Of a stretch of 64,000 nt of DNA, positions 1 through 9,252 are shown piece after piece. Source of the stretch: Streptomyces lienomycini (lineage in GTDB: Bacteria > Actinomycetota > Actinomycetes > Streptomycetales > Streptomycetaceae); assembly GCF_027947595.1 (NCBI RefSeq), contig NZ_CP116257.1:2480001-2544000 (forward strand). Direction: 5' to 3'. The translations under genes and the position numbers were made by a program. The notes below the pieces were generated by a model. The model ran no database searches. It was not told the origin of the DNA and saw only the letters and a list, made by a program, of their open reading frames with translations. The first letter of the stretch is position 1. Each line of letters starts with the position of its first letter.

Positions 1-41
1 CCCGCTACTCCTTCGAGTTCCAGCTGCTCGTACGGTCCTGA
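1..41 (+). CDS. 3' end of a gene entering from the left edge (possibly GntR/UTRA regulator)
   Basis: The first bases read in one frame as RYSFEFQLLVRS followed by TGA at 39-41, with consistent G/C third positions. The beta-strand-like ending resembles the last strand of UTRA ligand-binding domains of GntR/HutC regulators, which often sit beside sugar transport operons. Only 12 codons are visible, so the family is a guess. That a gene ends here is more secure than what it is. Confidence 0.35.
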   Translation, partial: RYSFEFQLLVRS

Positions 42-172
42 CGCGGTTCCCGAACGGCACCTTCCGGCGGCGGCTCCCACCGTGCGGGTTCGTCGCAATG
101 TCCGGACAATGTGACCGTCGGCCGATCCCCGGAGGCATGCGCTCCGTTTGTGTGTCGGACAATGGAGCGTTT

Positions 173-206
173 GGGGTTTCCAGAACCCCTGGGGTTCCCA
201 GAACCC
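173..206. promoter_or_regulatory. Tandem palindromic sites upstream of the sugar ABC operon
   Basis: Two adjacent near-identical inverted repeats: GGGGTT-TCCAG-AACCCC at 173-189 and GGGTT-CCCAG-AACCC at 192-206, centred about 18 bp apart, 65-100 bp before the binding-protein start. GGACAATG also occurs twice (104-111 and 156-163), the first inside the palindrome TGTCCGGACA at 99-108. Tandem palindromes in front of a carbohydrate operon suggest operators for a local regulator. No regulator can be assigned from sequence. Confidence 0.4.
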
Positions 207-271
207 GGCCGGGGCCGTGAGTGCCCCGGCACGCACGGCACGGCACAGCACGGCAAGAAGGGCACGGCCTC

Positions 272-1276
272 GTGGCACGGTTTCGGACATGGGTGGGCAT
301 CGCGCTGGCAGGGGCACTGTCGGTGTCCCTGGCCGGCTGCAGCAGCACCGGCGGCAAGCGCGCCGAGGACGCCCGCAAGGCCGCGTCGGCCGAGGGCAGG
401 GCGGCGGTGAACACCCCCCGCTGGACCTTCGCGATGATCACCCACTCGGGCGACGGCGACACCTTCTGGGACATCGTCCAGAGCGGCGCCGAGCAGGCCG
501 CGCTCAAGGACAACATCAACTTCCTCTACTCCCACGACGACGAGGCGCAGCAGCAGGCCCAGCTCGTGAACGCGGCCATCGACAAGAAGGTCGACGGGAT
601 CATCGTCACGCTCGCCAAGCCCGACGCGATGAAGTCCGCCCTCGCCCGCGCGCGGAAGGCGGGTATCCCGGTGATCACCGTGAACTCCGGTTCCGAGGAG
701 TCCAAGGAGTTCGGCGCCCTCACCCACATCGGCCAGGACGAGACGATCGCGGGCGAGGCCGTGGGCGAGGAGCTGAACGAGCGGGGCCGCGAGCAGGCGG
801 TCTGCGTCCTGCACGAGCAGGGCAACGTCGGCCACGAGCAGCGCTGCGACGGCGTCGAGAAGACCTTCGACGGCAAGGTCCAGCGGCTCTACGTCAACGG
901 CACCAGCATGCCGGACGTGCAGTCCGCCATCGAGGCCAAGCTCCAGACCGACAAGTCCGTCGACGCCGTGGTCACCCTCGGCGCCCCCTACGCCGACACC
1001 GCCGTCAAGGCCAAGCAGGGCGCGGGCAGCAAGGCCGAGATCGACACCTTCGACCTCAACGCCAAGGTGGCCGCCGGGCTGGAGGACGGCACCCTCGGCT
1101 TCGCCGTCGACCAGCAGCCCTACCTCCAGGGCTACGAGGCCGTCGACCTGCTGTGGCTGTACCGGTACAACGCCGACGTCCTCGGCGGCGGCCGGCCGGT
1201 GCTCACCGGCCCGCAGATCATCACGAAGGACGACGCCGCCGCGCTGGCCGACTACACGGAGCGGGGCACGCGATGA
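272..1276 (+). CDS. Sugar ABC transporter substrate-binding lipoprotein
   Basis: A 334-residue extracytoplasmic binding protein of the periplasmic-binding-protein type 1 (RbsB/XylF, CUT2) family, which delivers a monosaccharide to the permease encoded next. The GTG start at 272 is chosen because it follows an AAGAAGG ribosome site and opens a lipoprotein signal: RFR, a hydrophobic stretch, then the lipobox LAGC, whose Cys would be lipidated and anchored outside the membrane. The body shows typical family segments (FWDIVQSGAEQAA, VDGIIVTLAKPDA, GIPVITVNSG). Its TGA overlaps the permease ATG, indicating translational coupling. Substrate is not readable; ribose, xylose, fructose or inositol are candidates. 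Confidence 0.88.
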   Translation: MARFRTWVGIALAGALSVSLAGCSSTGGKRAEDARKAASAEGRAAVNTPRWTFAMITHSGDGDTFWDIVQSGAEQAALKDNINFLYSHDDEAQQQAQLVNAAIDKKVDGIIVTLAKPDAMKSALARARKAGIPVITVNSGSEESKEFGALTHIGQDETIAGEAVGEELNERGREQAVCVLHEQGNVGHEQRCDGVEKTFDGKVQRLYVNGTSMPDVQSAIEAKLQTDKSVDAVVTLGAPYADTAVKAKQGAGSKAEIDTFDLNAKVAAGLEDGTLGFAVDQQPYLQGYEAVDLLWLYRYNADVLGGGRPVLTGPQIITKDDAAALADYTERGTR

Positions 1277-2313
1277 ACGCCACCCAGGTGAAGGGAGCTG
1301 ACGAAAGGATTCTGCAGACCTCTCCGCTGCGGAAACTCCTCGGCCGCCCCGAGCTGGGCTCCGTCGTCGGCGCGATCGCCGTCTTCGTCTTCTTCGCGTT
1401 CCTCGCCGACAGCTTCCTGCGCGCCTCCAGCCTCAGCACGGTGCTCTACGCCGCCTCCACGATCGGCATCATGGCCGTCCCGGTGGCGCTGCTGATGATC
1501 GGCGGGGAGTTCGACCTGTCCGCGGGCGTCATGGTCACCTCGTCGGCGCTGGTGTCGTCGATGTTCAGCTACCAGATGACCGCCAACGTCTGGGTCGGTG
1601 TCGGCGTGTCGCTGCTGGTCACCCTGGCCATCGGCGCCTTCAACGGCTTCATGCTCACCCGCACCAATCTGCCCAGCTTCATCATCACGCTCGGCACCTT
1701 CCTGATGCTGACCGGCCTGAACCTGGGCTTCACCAAGCTCGTCGACGGCACCGTCTCCACCAAGTCGATCGACGACATGGAGGGCTTCCCCTCCGCCCGC
1801 GACGTCTTCGCCTCCACGATCACCGTCGGCGGCGTCGGCTTCAAGGTCACCATCCTGTGGTGGCTCGCCCTGGTCGCCGTCGCCAGCTGGATCCTGCTGC
1901 GCACCCGCGCGGGCAACTGGATCTTCGCGGTCGGCGGAAACAAGGACGCCGCGCGCGCGGTGGGCGTCCCGGTCACCAGGACCAAGATCGGCCTCTACAT
2001 GGGCGTCGGCCTCGGCGCCTGGATCTCCGGCCAGCACCTGCTCTTCTCCTACGACGTCGTCCAGTCCGGCGAGGGCGTCGGCAACGAGCTGATCTACATC
2101 ATCGCGGCCGTCATCGGCGGCTGCCTGATCACCGGCGGCTACGGCAGCGCCGTCGGCTCGGCGGTCGGCGCGTTCATCTTCGGCATGACCAGCAAGGGCA
2201 TCGTCTTCGCCGAGTGGAACCCCGACTGGTTCAAGTTCTTCCTCGGAGCGATGCTGCTCCTCGCGACCCTGCTCAACGCCTGGGTCCGCAAGCGCGCGGA
2301 GGCCACCAAGTGA
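1273..2313 (+). CDS. Sugar ABC transporter permease (CUT2, RbsC-like)
   Basis: A 346-residue integral membrane subunit of the BPD_transp_2 (RbsC/XylH) family with about 8-10 hydrophobic helices after a short cytoplasmic N-terminus. The family segment [13 protein letters not shown], equivalent to the ribose-permease GGIDLSVG motif, is present, as is [19 protein letters not shown]. It probably forms the transmembrane channel with the lipoprotein upstream and the ATPase downstream. It overlaps both neighbours by 4 nt (ATGA before, GTGA after), so the three transporter genes form one tightly coupled operon. Confidence 0.88.
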   Translation: MNATQVKGADERILQTSPLRKLLGRPELGSVVGAIAVFVFFAFLADSFLRASSLSTVLYAASTIGIMAVPVALLMIGGEFDLSAGVMVTSSALVSSMFSYQMTANVWVGVGVSLLVTLAIGAFNGFMLTRTNLPSFIITLGTFLMLTGLNLGFTKLVDGTVSTKSIDDMEGFPSARDVFASTITVGGVGFKVTILWWLALVAVASWILLRTRAGNWIFAVGGNKDAARAVGVPVTRTKIGLYMGVGLGAWISGQHLLFSYDVVQSGEGVGNELIYIIAAVIGGCLITGGYGSAVGSAVGAFIFGMTSKGIVFAEWNPDWFKFFLGAMLLLATLLNAWVRKRAEATK

Positions 2314-3125
2314 CGCAGACCGAAGGCCGTACGGCGCTCGTCGAGCTGTCCGGCGTCAGCAAGAACTACGGCAACGTACGCGCCCTGGAAGGCGTGTCCC
2401 TGGAGGTCCGCGCCGGGGAGATCACCTGCGTACTGGGCGACAACGGCGCGGGCAAGTCCACCCTCATCAAGATCATCTCCGGGTTGCACCAGCACGACGG
2501 CGGCACGCTGAGCCTGGACGGGGAGGAGACCCGCCTCTCCTCCCCGCGCGAGGCCCTGGACCGCGGCATCGCCACCGTCTACCAGGACCTCGCCGTCGTC
2601 CCCCTCATGCCGGTCTGGCGCAACTTCTTCCTGGGCTCCGAGCCGCGCAAGGGCGTCGCCCCGTTCAAGCGCATGGACGTGGACCACATGCGCCGCACCA
2701 CCCACGCGGAACTCCTGCGCATGGGCATCGACCTGCGCGACGTCGACCAGCCCATCGGCACCCTCTCCGGCGGCGAACGCCAGTGCGTGGCGATCGCCCG
2801 CGCGGTGTACTTCGGCGCGAAGGTACTCGTCCTGGACGAGCCGACGGCGGCATTGGGCGTGAAGCAGTCGGGTGTGGTCCTGAAATACGTGGCGGCGGCA
2901 CGTGACCAGGGCCTGGGTGTCGTCCTGATCACCCACAACCCGCACCACGCGTACCTGGTGGGGGACCGGTTCGTGCTGCTGAAGCGGGGCACGATGGTCG
3001 GCAACCACGAGCGCGAGGACATCACGCTGGACGAGCTGACGCGCCAGATGGCAGGCGGAAACGAACTGGACGATCTGCGCCATGAGCTGCAACGGACCCA
3101 GGGGCGCGGGGAACTGCGCGAGTAA
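2310..3125 (+). CDS. Sugar ABC transporter ATP-binding protein (single NBD)
   Basis: A 271-residue ATPase with Walker [11 protein letters not shown]-loop region, signature LSGGERQ, Walker B VLVLDEPT and switch His in LITHN. It powers the transporter encoded upstream. Most ribose-type systems have a fused double ATPase of about 500 residues (RbsA, XylG); this one has a single nucleotide-binding domain, as in FrcA-type fructose importers, and probably works as a homodimer. The GTG start at 2310 overlaps the permease stop. About 90 bp separate it from the ROK gene. Confidence 0.88.
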   Translation: MTQTEGRTALVELSGVSKNYGNVRALEGVSLEVRAGEITCVLGDNGAGKSTLIKIISGLHQHDGGTLSLDGEETRLSSPREALDRGIATVYQDLAVVPLMPVWRNFFLGSEPRKGVAPFKRMDVDHMRRTTHAELLRMGIDLRDVDQPIGTLSGGERQCVAIARAVYFGAKVLVLDEPTAALGVKQSGVVLKYVAAARDQGLGVVLITHNPHHAYLVGDRFVLLKRGTMVGNHEREDITLDELTRQMAGGNELDDLRHELQRTQGRGELRE

Positions 3126-3216
3126 CCACGATGCACCGGCACCCGGCAACGAACCGATCACACCACCCCCTGTCCCATTCGGCACCCGGCACAGCCGTGC
3201 GGCACAATCGCACCCG

Positions 3217-4365
3217 ATGAGCACCTACCGCGACTTCACCGCCCCCATCGGCTCCCGCCGCGCCCCGGTCCTGCGCACCGTGGGCACCAGGGAACGCCGC
3301 TCGCACCTCACGGCACCCCGCGTGCCGACGGTCGGCATCGACATCGGCGGCACGAAAGTCATGGCGGGTGTGGTCGACGCCGACGGCAACATCCTGGAGA
3401 AGCTCCGCACGGAGACCCCGGACAAGTCCAAGAGCCCGAAGGTCGTCGAGGACACGATCGTCGAACTCGTCCTGGACCTCTCCGACCGGCACGACGTGCA
3501 CGCCGTGGGCATCGGCGCGGCCGGCTGGGTCGACGCCGACCGCAACCGGGTGCTGTTCGCCCCCCACCTGTCCTGGCGCAACGAACCGCTGCGCGACCGC
3601 CTCGCCGGCCGCCTCGCCGTCCCCGTCCTGGTGGACAACGACGCCAACTCCGCCGCCTGGGCCGAGTGGCGGTTCGGTGCCGGCCGCGGCGAGGACCACC
3701 TCGTCATGATCACGCTCGGCACCGGCATCGGCGGCGCGATCCTCGAAGAGGGCCAGGTCAAGCGGGGCAAGTACGGCGTCGCCGGCGAGTTCGGGCACAT
3801 GCAGGTCGTCCCCGGCGGCCACCGCTGCCCGTGCGGCAACCGCGGCTGCTGGGAGCAGTACAGCTCCGGGAACGCCCTGGTCAGGGAGGCCCGTGAGCTG
3901 GCCGCCGCCGACTCGCCGGTGGCCTACGGCATCATCGAGCACGTCAAGGGCAGCATCGGCGACATCACCGGTCCGATGATCACCGAGCTGGCCCGCGACG
4001 GCGACGCCATGTGCATCGAGCTGCTCCAGGACATCGGCCAGTGGCTCGGCGTCGGCATCGCCAACCTCGCCGCGGCCCTCGACCCGTCCTGCTTCGTGAT
4101 CGGCGGCGGGGTCAGCGCCGCCGACGACCTGCTGATCGGCCCCGCGCGCGACGCCTTCAAGCGCCAGCTCACCGGCCGCGGCTACCGCCCCGAGGCCCGC
4201 ATCGTCCGCGCCCAGCTCGGCCCCGACGCCGGCATGGTCGGTGCGGCGGACCTGGCCCGGCTGGTCGCCCGCCGGTTCCGCCGGGCCAAGCGGCGCCGGG
4301 TGGAGCGCTACGAGCGCTACGAGCGGTACGCCGAGGCCCGCCGCGAGTCCGGGGAGTCGCTGTGA
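3217..4365 (+). CDS. ROK-family sugar kinase (glucokinase-like)
   Basis: A 382-residue ROK protein predicted to phosphorylate the imported sugar. After about 38 extra N-terminal residues come the ATP phosphate-1 motif GIDIGGTKVMAG, the phosphate-2 motif LGTGIGG, and the ROK zinc site CPCGNRGCWEQ. There is no N-terminal winged helix, so it is a kinase rather than a ROK repressor. ATG 3217 is the first start near the conserved domain. The C-terminus is low complexity (ERYERYERY). The next gene starts at an overlapping GTG, so kinase and small membrane protein are coupled. Gene order suggests uptake followed by phosphorylation of the same sugar. Confidence 0.85.
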   Translation: MSTYRDFTAPIGSRRAPVLRTVGTRERRSHLTAPRVPTVGIDIGGTKVMAGVVDADGNILEKLRTETPDKSKSPKVVEDTIVELVLDLSDRHDVHAVGIGAAGWVDADRNRVLFAPHLSWRNEPLRDRLAGRLAVPVLVDNDANSAAWAEWRFGAGRGEDHLVMITLGTGIGGAILEEGQVKRGKYGVAGEFGHMQVVPGGHRCPCGNRGCWEQYSSGNALVREARELAAADSPVAYGIIEHVKGSIGDITGPMITELARDGDAMCIELLQDIGQWLGVGIANLAAALDPSCFVIGGGVSAADDLLIGPARDAFKRQLTGRGYRPEARIVRAQLGPDAGMVGAADLARLVARRFRRAKRRRVERYERYERYAEARRESGESL

Positions 4366-4943
4366 CCGAGGCACTGCCGCACCGGGCGGCACCGCCCGGG
4401 GACCCCGGGCCCCCGGGCGAGGGCCGCCGGCACATGATCCGGCGCCGCGCGCTGACGCTGCTCACCATCGTGCTGCTCATCGGCGTACCCGCCGGTTACC
4501 TCGCGATCTCCGCCGGCCAGAGCCGCGACAGCGGACGGGACAAGGAGGCGAAGTACGCGGCGACCGGCATGACCGAGGGCTGGCCGTCCAAGCTGCAGCG
4601 CCGCATCTACGAGGTGCCCGTCCCGGTCCCGTCCGACGAGGTCGCGTACTACGAGACGAACAACTGGAAGACCAGCCGGCTCTACGTCCAGTTCGAGACC
4701 ACCGACGCCGGCCTCGACGTCTTCCTGGCGGGGCTCGGCGTCACCCGGGACGCGCTGGTGCAGGACAAGATCGCGATCAGCGACCGTGCCCAGCGGGTTA
4801 CCGGATGGGAGTTCGGCGGATCCGGCCCCTGGTGGGGCGTCGTCAAGGAACAGCGGGACCCCGCGCCGACCCAGGACGTCGTCGTGAACATGGAGGATCC
4901 GGACTACCCGATGGTGTACGTCGTCTCGCACACCGTCCCGTAG
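4362..4943 (+). CDS. Small membrane-anchored conserved hypothetical protein
   Basis: A protein of 193 residues from GTG 4362 (overlapping the kinase TGA), or 169 from ATG 4434. One hydrophobic helix (LTLLTIVLLIGVPAGYLAI) near the N-terminus is followed by a soluble domain rich in Tyr, Trp and acidic residues, so it is probably a single-pass protein facing outside. The segment before the helix is Pro/Gly/Ala-rich. I recognise no catalytic motif and assign no function. Its position after the sugar kinase suggests co-transcription but does not show a role in sugar metabolism. Confidence 0.7.
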   Translation: MTEALPHRAAPPGDPGPPGEGRRHMIRRRALTLLTIVLLIGVPAGYLAISAGQSRDSGRDKEAKYAATGMTEGWPSKLQRRIYEVPVPVPSDEVAYYETNNWKTSRLYVQFETTDAGLDVFLAGLGVTRDALVQDKIAISDRAQRVTGWEFGGSGPWWGVVKEQRDPAPTQDVVVNMEDPDYPMVYVVSHTVP

Positions 4944-4982
4944 GGCCCGCTCCGTCCCGTCCCGGGACGCCGTCGGAGCCGA

Positions 4983-5005
4983 TTGTCAGACCCCGCCCGT
5001 AGAGT
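4983..5005 (+). promoter_or_regulatory. RecA-NDp / PafBC-type DNA-damage promoter for the SNF2 gene
   Basis: TTGTCAGAC at 4983-4991, an 8-bp spacer, and TAGAGT at 5000-5005. This matches the actinobacterial RecA-independent damage promoter (tTGTCRgtg-N8-TAnnnT), known from mycobacteria to be activated by PafBC. The same architecture precedes the exonuclease III gene at 23568. Transcription would begin near 5012, giving a leader of about 40 nt that carries the GGGAGG site. The motif is seen; control by PafBC is inferred. Confidence 0.6.
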
Positions 5006-5049
5006 CGAAGACATCTGATCGGGCAGACGGGCGGGAGGTGACAGGACGT

Positions 5050-8046
5050 ATGGGCGACATGGCCGTGGCGGACACGACGGATCCGTCGGCTGCCGGGCGC
5101 TTCGGCGCGCCGGGCGAGAGGGAGCGGTCCGACGGGGAGCGGTCCGAGGGGGAGCCGGCGTCCGTCCCCGTCCGGCTCGCCGCGGTCTTCCTGCCCGCAC
5201 CGCTCCCACGGCAGGGACGGATCGCCTTCTGGGACCCCGACGACGGCCCCCTCACCCCCGGACCGCCCGCGTACGGTGCAGACCCCGCCCCCGAAGGGGC
5301 CCGCGAGGACGCGGACCGAGCGCCCGGACTCACCGAGCTGACCGTGGTCCGGCGGCACGGGACCGCAGTGCGGCGCGCGACGACGCCCGCGCTGGCGCTG
5401 CCGCTCGGCGACGCGCTGCCCCTCCTGGTGCGCGCCCGGCACGACCCGGCCGCCCACCCGGCCACGGCCTGCTGGGGCGCGGCCGCCCTGCACGCCCTGC
5501 GGCTCACCGCACGCGGCCGGCTGCTGCCCGGCCTGACCGCCACCGGGCACGACGCCTGGCGGGCCGGCCCGCTCGACCCGGACGACATCGCGCACCTGCG
5601 TGCCGTCGCCGCCGCCCTGCCCCCGGAGGGCCACGCGGTCCCGCTGGACGGCCCCGGCCCGATCCGGCTGCCGGAGCCGGAAGCGCTGGTCCGCGCCTTC
5701 CTGGACGCGGTCGCCGACACCCTGCCCCGCACCCCGGCCGCGCCCCACGCCTCGGGCCGGCCCTTCGCCGCGCGCGGCGCCCAGCGCATGCCCGACGCCC
5801 ACGACTGGGCCGCGGAGGTCGCCGCCGGCATGGACGCGGGCGTGCGGATCTCGCTCCGCCTGGACCTGTCCGCGTACGACCTGTTCGACGGTGACGGAGA
5901 CGGCGGCGCGGGAGGGGAGGCCAGAGGCCGCGGCCCCCTGCGCAACGCGGGCGCGGCTGTCGTCCAAGTGCACAGCCTCGCCGACCCCACCCTCGTGGCC
6001 GACGCGGCGGACCTGTGGTCCGGGGCGGCCGACGAGGCGTTCGGCACCCGCGCGCGCGTGGACGCCGCTCTGGCGGTGCGGCGCGCGGCGCGGGTCTGGC
6101 CGCCGTTGGACCGGCTCACCGAGCAGGACGTGCCCGACGTACTGGCCCTGTCCGAGGAGGAGGTCACCGACCTGCTGGGCGTCGCGGCCGGCCGCCTCGC
6201 CGCCGCCGGGGTCGCCGTGCACTGGCCCCGCGACCTGGCCCAGGACCTCACCGCGACCGCGGTGGTCCGGTCCGCGCCCGGCTCCGCGACCGACGGCACC
6301 GGCTTCTTCGAGAGCGAGGACCTCCTCCAGTTCCGCTGGCAACTGGCGATCGGCGGCGACCCGCTCACGGAGGCGGAGATGGACGCGCTCGCGGAGGCCC
6401 ACCGCCCGGTGGTCCGGCTGCGCGACCGGTGGGTGCTGGTCGACCCGGCACTCGTCCGCCGGGCCCGCAAACGCGACCTGGGCCTGCTCGACCCGGTCGA
6501 CGCGCTCTCCGTCGCCCTGACCGGCAGCGCGGAGGCCGACGGCGAGACGGTCGACGTGGTGCCCGTCGGCGCGCTGGCCACCCTGCGCGACCGGCTCACG
6601 GCCGGCGTACGCCCCGCCGAACCCCCGCCCGGCCTCCACGCCACCCTCCGCGACTACCAGCTGCGCGGCCTGGCCTGGCTCGACCTCATGACCTCCCTCG
6701 GCCTCGGCGGCTGCCTCGCCGACGACATGGGCCTCGGCAAGACCGTCACCGTCATCGCCCTGCACCTTCGGCGTGCCCGCACCGAACCGACTCTGGTGGT
6801 CTGCCCCGCCTCCCTGCTGGGGAACTGGCAGCGGGAGATCAACCGCTTCGCGCCCGGCGTCCCGGTCCGCCGCTTCCACGGCCCCGACCGCACTCTCGAC
6901 GACCTCACCGGCGGATTCGTCCTGACCACCTACGGCACCATGCGGTCCGCCGCCACCACACTGGCCGAGCAGCCCTGGGGCATGGTCGTCGCGGACGAGG
7001 CACAGCACGTGAAGAACCCCTACTCGGCGACCGCCAAAGCCCTGCGTACGATCGAGTCCCCGGCGCGCGTGGCACTGACCGGCACACCCGTGGAGAACAA
7101 CCTCTCCGAACTGTGGGCGCTGCTCGACTGGACCACACCCGGTCTCCTCGGCCCGCTGAAGTCCTTCCGCGCCCGGCACGCGCGCGCGGTGGAGAACGGG
7201 GAGGACGAACAGGCGGTGGAACGCCTCGCCCGGCTGATCCGCCCCTTCCTGCTGCGCCGCAGGAAGTCCGACCCGGGCATCGTCCCCGAGCTGCCGCCGA
7301 AGACCGAGACGGACCACCCCGTGCCGCTCACCCGCGAGCAGGCCGCACTGTACGAGGCGGTGGTGCGCGAGTCGATGCTCGCCATCGAGTCGGCCGAGGG
7401 CATGGGCCGCCGGGGACTGGTGCTCAAGCTCCTGACCTCGCTGAAGCAGATCTGCGACCACCCCGCCCTGTTCCTGAAGGAGGACCACCCGCCGGGCGGG
7501 GCCGACCGGATGACCGCCCGCTCGGGCAAACTCGCCCTGCTGGACGAGCTGCTGGACACGGTGCTCGCGGAGGACGGCTCGGTGCTGATCTTCACGCAGT
7601 ACGTCGGCATGGCCCGCCTCATCACCTCCCACCTGGGCGCCCGCGCGGTGCCGGTCGACCTGCTGCACGGGGGCACACCGGTGCCGGAGCGCGAGCGCAT
7701 GGTGGACCGTTTCCAGAGCGGGGCGACCCCCGTGCTCGTCCTGTCCCTGAAGGCCGCCGGTACCGGCCTGAACCTCACCCGCGCCGGCCACGTCGTGCAC
7801 TTCGACCGCTGGTGGAACCCGGCGGTGGAGGAGCAGGCCACCGACCGCGCCTACCGCATCGGCCAGACCCAGCCGGTCCAGGTGCACCGGCTCATCACCG
7901 AGGGCACGGTCGAGGACCGCATCGCCGAGATGCTCCAGTCCAAGCGGGCCCTGGCCGACGCGATCCTCGGCTCCGGGGAGTCGGCCCTCACCGAGCTGAC
8001 ATCCCGTGAACTGTCCGACCTCGTCTCCCTGCGGAGGCCGTCATGA
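5050..8046 (+). CDS. SNF2/SWI2-family DEAD-like helicase/translocase
   Basis: A 998-residue superfamily 2 ATP-dependent DNA translocase of the Rad54/HepA-like bacterial group. The N-terminal half (to about residue 500) is the accessory region typical of bacterial SNF2 proteins. The motor follows: motif I DDMGLGKT, motif II DEAQ, motif III LTGTPVENNLSELW, then the C-terminal lobe with LSLKAAGTGLNLT and DRAYRIGQT. ATG 5050 is preferred over GTG 5038 because GGGAGG then lies about 12 nt upstream. The stop overlaps the next ATG. With its damage-type promoter and SWIM partner, a DNA-repair role is likely. Confidence 0.88.
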   Translation: MGDMAVADTTDPSAAGRFGAPGERERSDGERSEGEPASVPVRLAAVFLPAPLPRQGRIAFWDPDDGPLTPGPPAYGADPAPEGAREDADRAPGLTELTVVRRHGTAVRRATTPALALPLGDALPLLVRARHDPAAHPATACWGAAALHALRLTARGRLLPGLTATGHDAWRAGPLDPDDIAHLRAVAAALPPEGHAVPLDGPGPIRLPEPEALVRAFLDAVADTLPRTPAAPHASGRPFAARGAQRMPDAHDWAAEVAAGMDAGVRISLRLDLSAYDLFDGDGDGGAGGEARGRGPLRNAGAAVVQVHSLADPTLVADAADLWSGAADEAFGTRARVDAALAVRRAARVWPPLDRLTEQDVPDVLALSEEEVTDLLGVAAGRLAAAGVAVHWPRDLAQDLTATAVVRSAPGSATDGTGFFESEDLLQFRWQLAIGGDPLTEAEMDALAEAHRPVVRLRDRWVLVDPALVRRARKRDLGLLDPVDALSVALTGSAEADGETVDVVPVGALATLRDRLTAGVRPAEPPPGLHATLRDYQLRGLAWLDLMTSLGLGGCLADDMGLGKTVTVIALHLRRARTEPTLVVCPASLLGNWQREINRFAPGVPVRRFHGPDRTLDDLTGGFVLTTYGTMRSAATTLAEQPWGMVVADEAQHVKNPYSATAKALRTIESPARVALTGTPVENNLSELWALLDWTTPGLLGPLKSFRARHARAVENGEDEQAVERLARLIRPFLLRRRKSDPGIVPELPPKTETDHPVPLTREQAALYEAVVRESMLAIESAEGMGRRGLVLKLLTSLKQICDHPALFLKEDHPPGGADRMTARSGKLALLDELLDTVLAEDGSVLIFTQYVGMARLITSHLGARAVPVDLLHGGTPVPERERMVDRFQSGATPVLVLSLKAAGTGLNLTRAGHVVHFDRWWNPAVEEQATDRAYRIGQTQPVQVHRLITEGTVEDRIAEMLQSKRALADAILGSGESALTELTSRELSDLVSLRRPS

Positions 8047-9252
8047 CCCCCCGGCCCGCCGACGAGGCCCGTCGCGCCCTGCGGGAGGCACGCGAGCGGG
8101 GCGAGGGCGCACCCGGCCGCGCCGTCGACGCCACCGCGAGCGCTGACGCCGACGCGGACTCCGTGGCGGCTCCCGGGCCCGCACAGACGGACGAGCACGG
8201 TCCGGGGCGGAATCCGGAGGCGCACACCGGGCCACGCCCCGGGGACGTCGCACGCGCCGCGTTGCGCAGCGCCCGGACCGCACGGCCGTCGGAAGCCGAC
8301 GCGCCTTCCGACGCGGATGCCGACGCCGGTAACGCGGTGGGTGGAGCGGAGGCCCACGGGTTCGCCGAGACGGGCACGACTACGGCGGCCCTGGCGGTCC
8401 CGGGGACCATGGAGGCGGCAGAGGCCGCGGACCGGCCCCACGAGGTGCCCGAGTCCGTCGCGCCGCCTGTCTCCGACGGGACGGCCGCTCCTGCCGTGGC
8501 GGAGCCCCGCGACGAGGCGGCGGACGGTTCCGTCGACCGGACGCACCCGCACCCGGGTTCGCACCCGCACCCGCACCCGGGTTCGCACCCGCACCCGCAC
8601 CCGGGTTCGCACCCGCACCCGCACCCGGGTTCGCACCCGGAGCCGCAGCCGGAGACGCCCCGCCCGGGCACGGGGAGCGGGGCGGGAGGCGGGGCCGGGG
8701 GCGACAGTCGGCCCGCGGACGTGGCGCGGGAGGCGTTGCGTGCCGCTCGTCGGCAGGCGCGGGCGGACGCCGAGACCAAGGGTGCCGGGAGTACCCGGCG
8801 GTCGCCCCGTCCCGCGGGCCGTCCACGGGGGACCGGCGGTTCGGGCACCGCCGACGCCCGCGCCCGCGCCGTACGGGAGTTCGTGGCGGGAGCCTTCCGT
8901 CTGCCGCCGGAGGACGACCAGGTCGAGGAGGTCCCGACCTCGGAGGGGTCGCCCGGCGCGTCCCCGGCCGAGAGCCGGGCGGCCGCGCGCCCGGAGCCCG
9001 GTCCGTCGCCCGGCCCGGACCCTGCCGCCGAAGCCGCCGCTTCCCCGCCGCGCCCGCTTCCGCCGGGCGGACACCCTCCGACGAAGCCTCGGCGTCCGCC
9101 GGTGAGCCGTGGCCCTGGGCCACCTCCTCCCACGCGCCGCCGACCTCCCCCAGCCGGGCCCACGGCAGCCGGCCGCGCACGGCCGCAGGCCCGCCACACC
9201 ACCCTCCACGCCACCTGCGACCCCGCCCGCGACACCCCGCGCCCCCCGCTCG
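8043..9252 (+). CDS. N-terminal segment of the SWIM-protein locus (probably frameshifted)
   Basis: Starts at an ATG overlapping the helicase stop. It encodes repeated basic/acidic helices of the form DEARRALREAR, DVARAALRSAR and DVAREALRAAR, a His/Pro repeat (HPHPGS units), and a segment AVREFVAGAFRLPPEDD. This frame shows coding bias only to about 9055. From about 9060 to 9140 the next frame looks coding (PSDEASASAGEPWPWATSSH), and from about 9140 the third frame leads into the SWIM domain. I infer one ancestral gene broken by one or two indels in a Pro-rich linker, or a sequencing error. The frame stays open to 10076, but that extension is probably not real. The end given is approximate. 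Confidence 0.45.
8544..8633 (+). repeat. 24-bp tandem repeat encoding HPHPHPGS units
   Basis: A partial 18-bp copy (8544-8561) is followed by three exact 24-bp copies at 8562, 8586 and 8610, each coding for a His-Pro-rich octapeptide ending in Gly-Ser. It lies inside the N-terminal linker of the SWIM locus. Copy number is likely to vary between strains through slippage. Confidence 0.85.
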
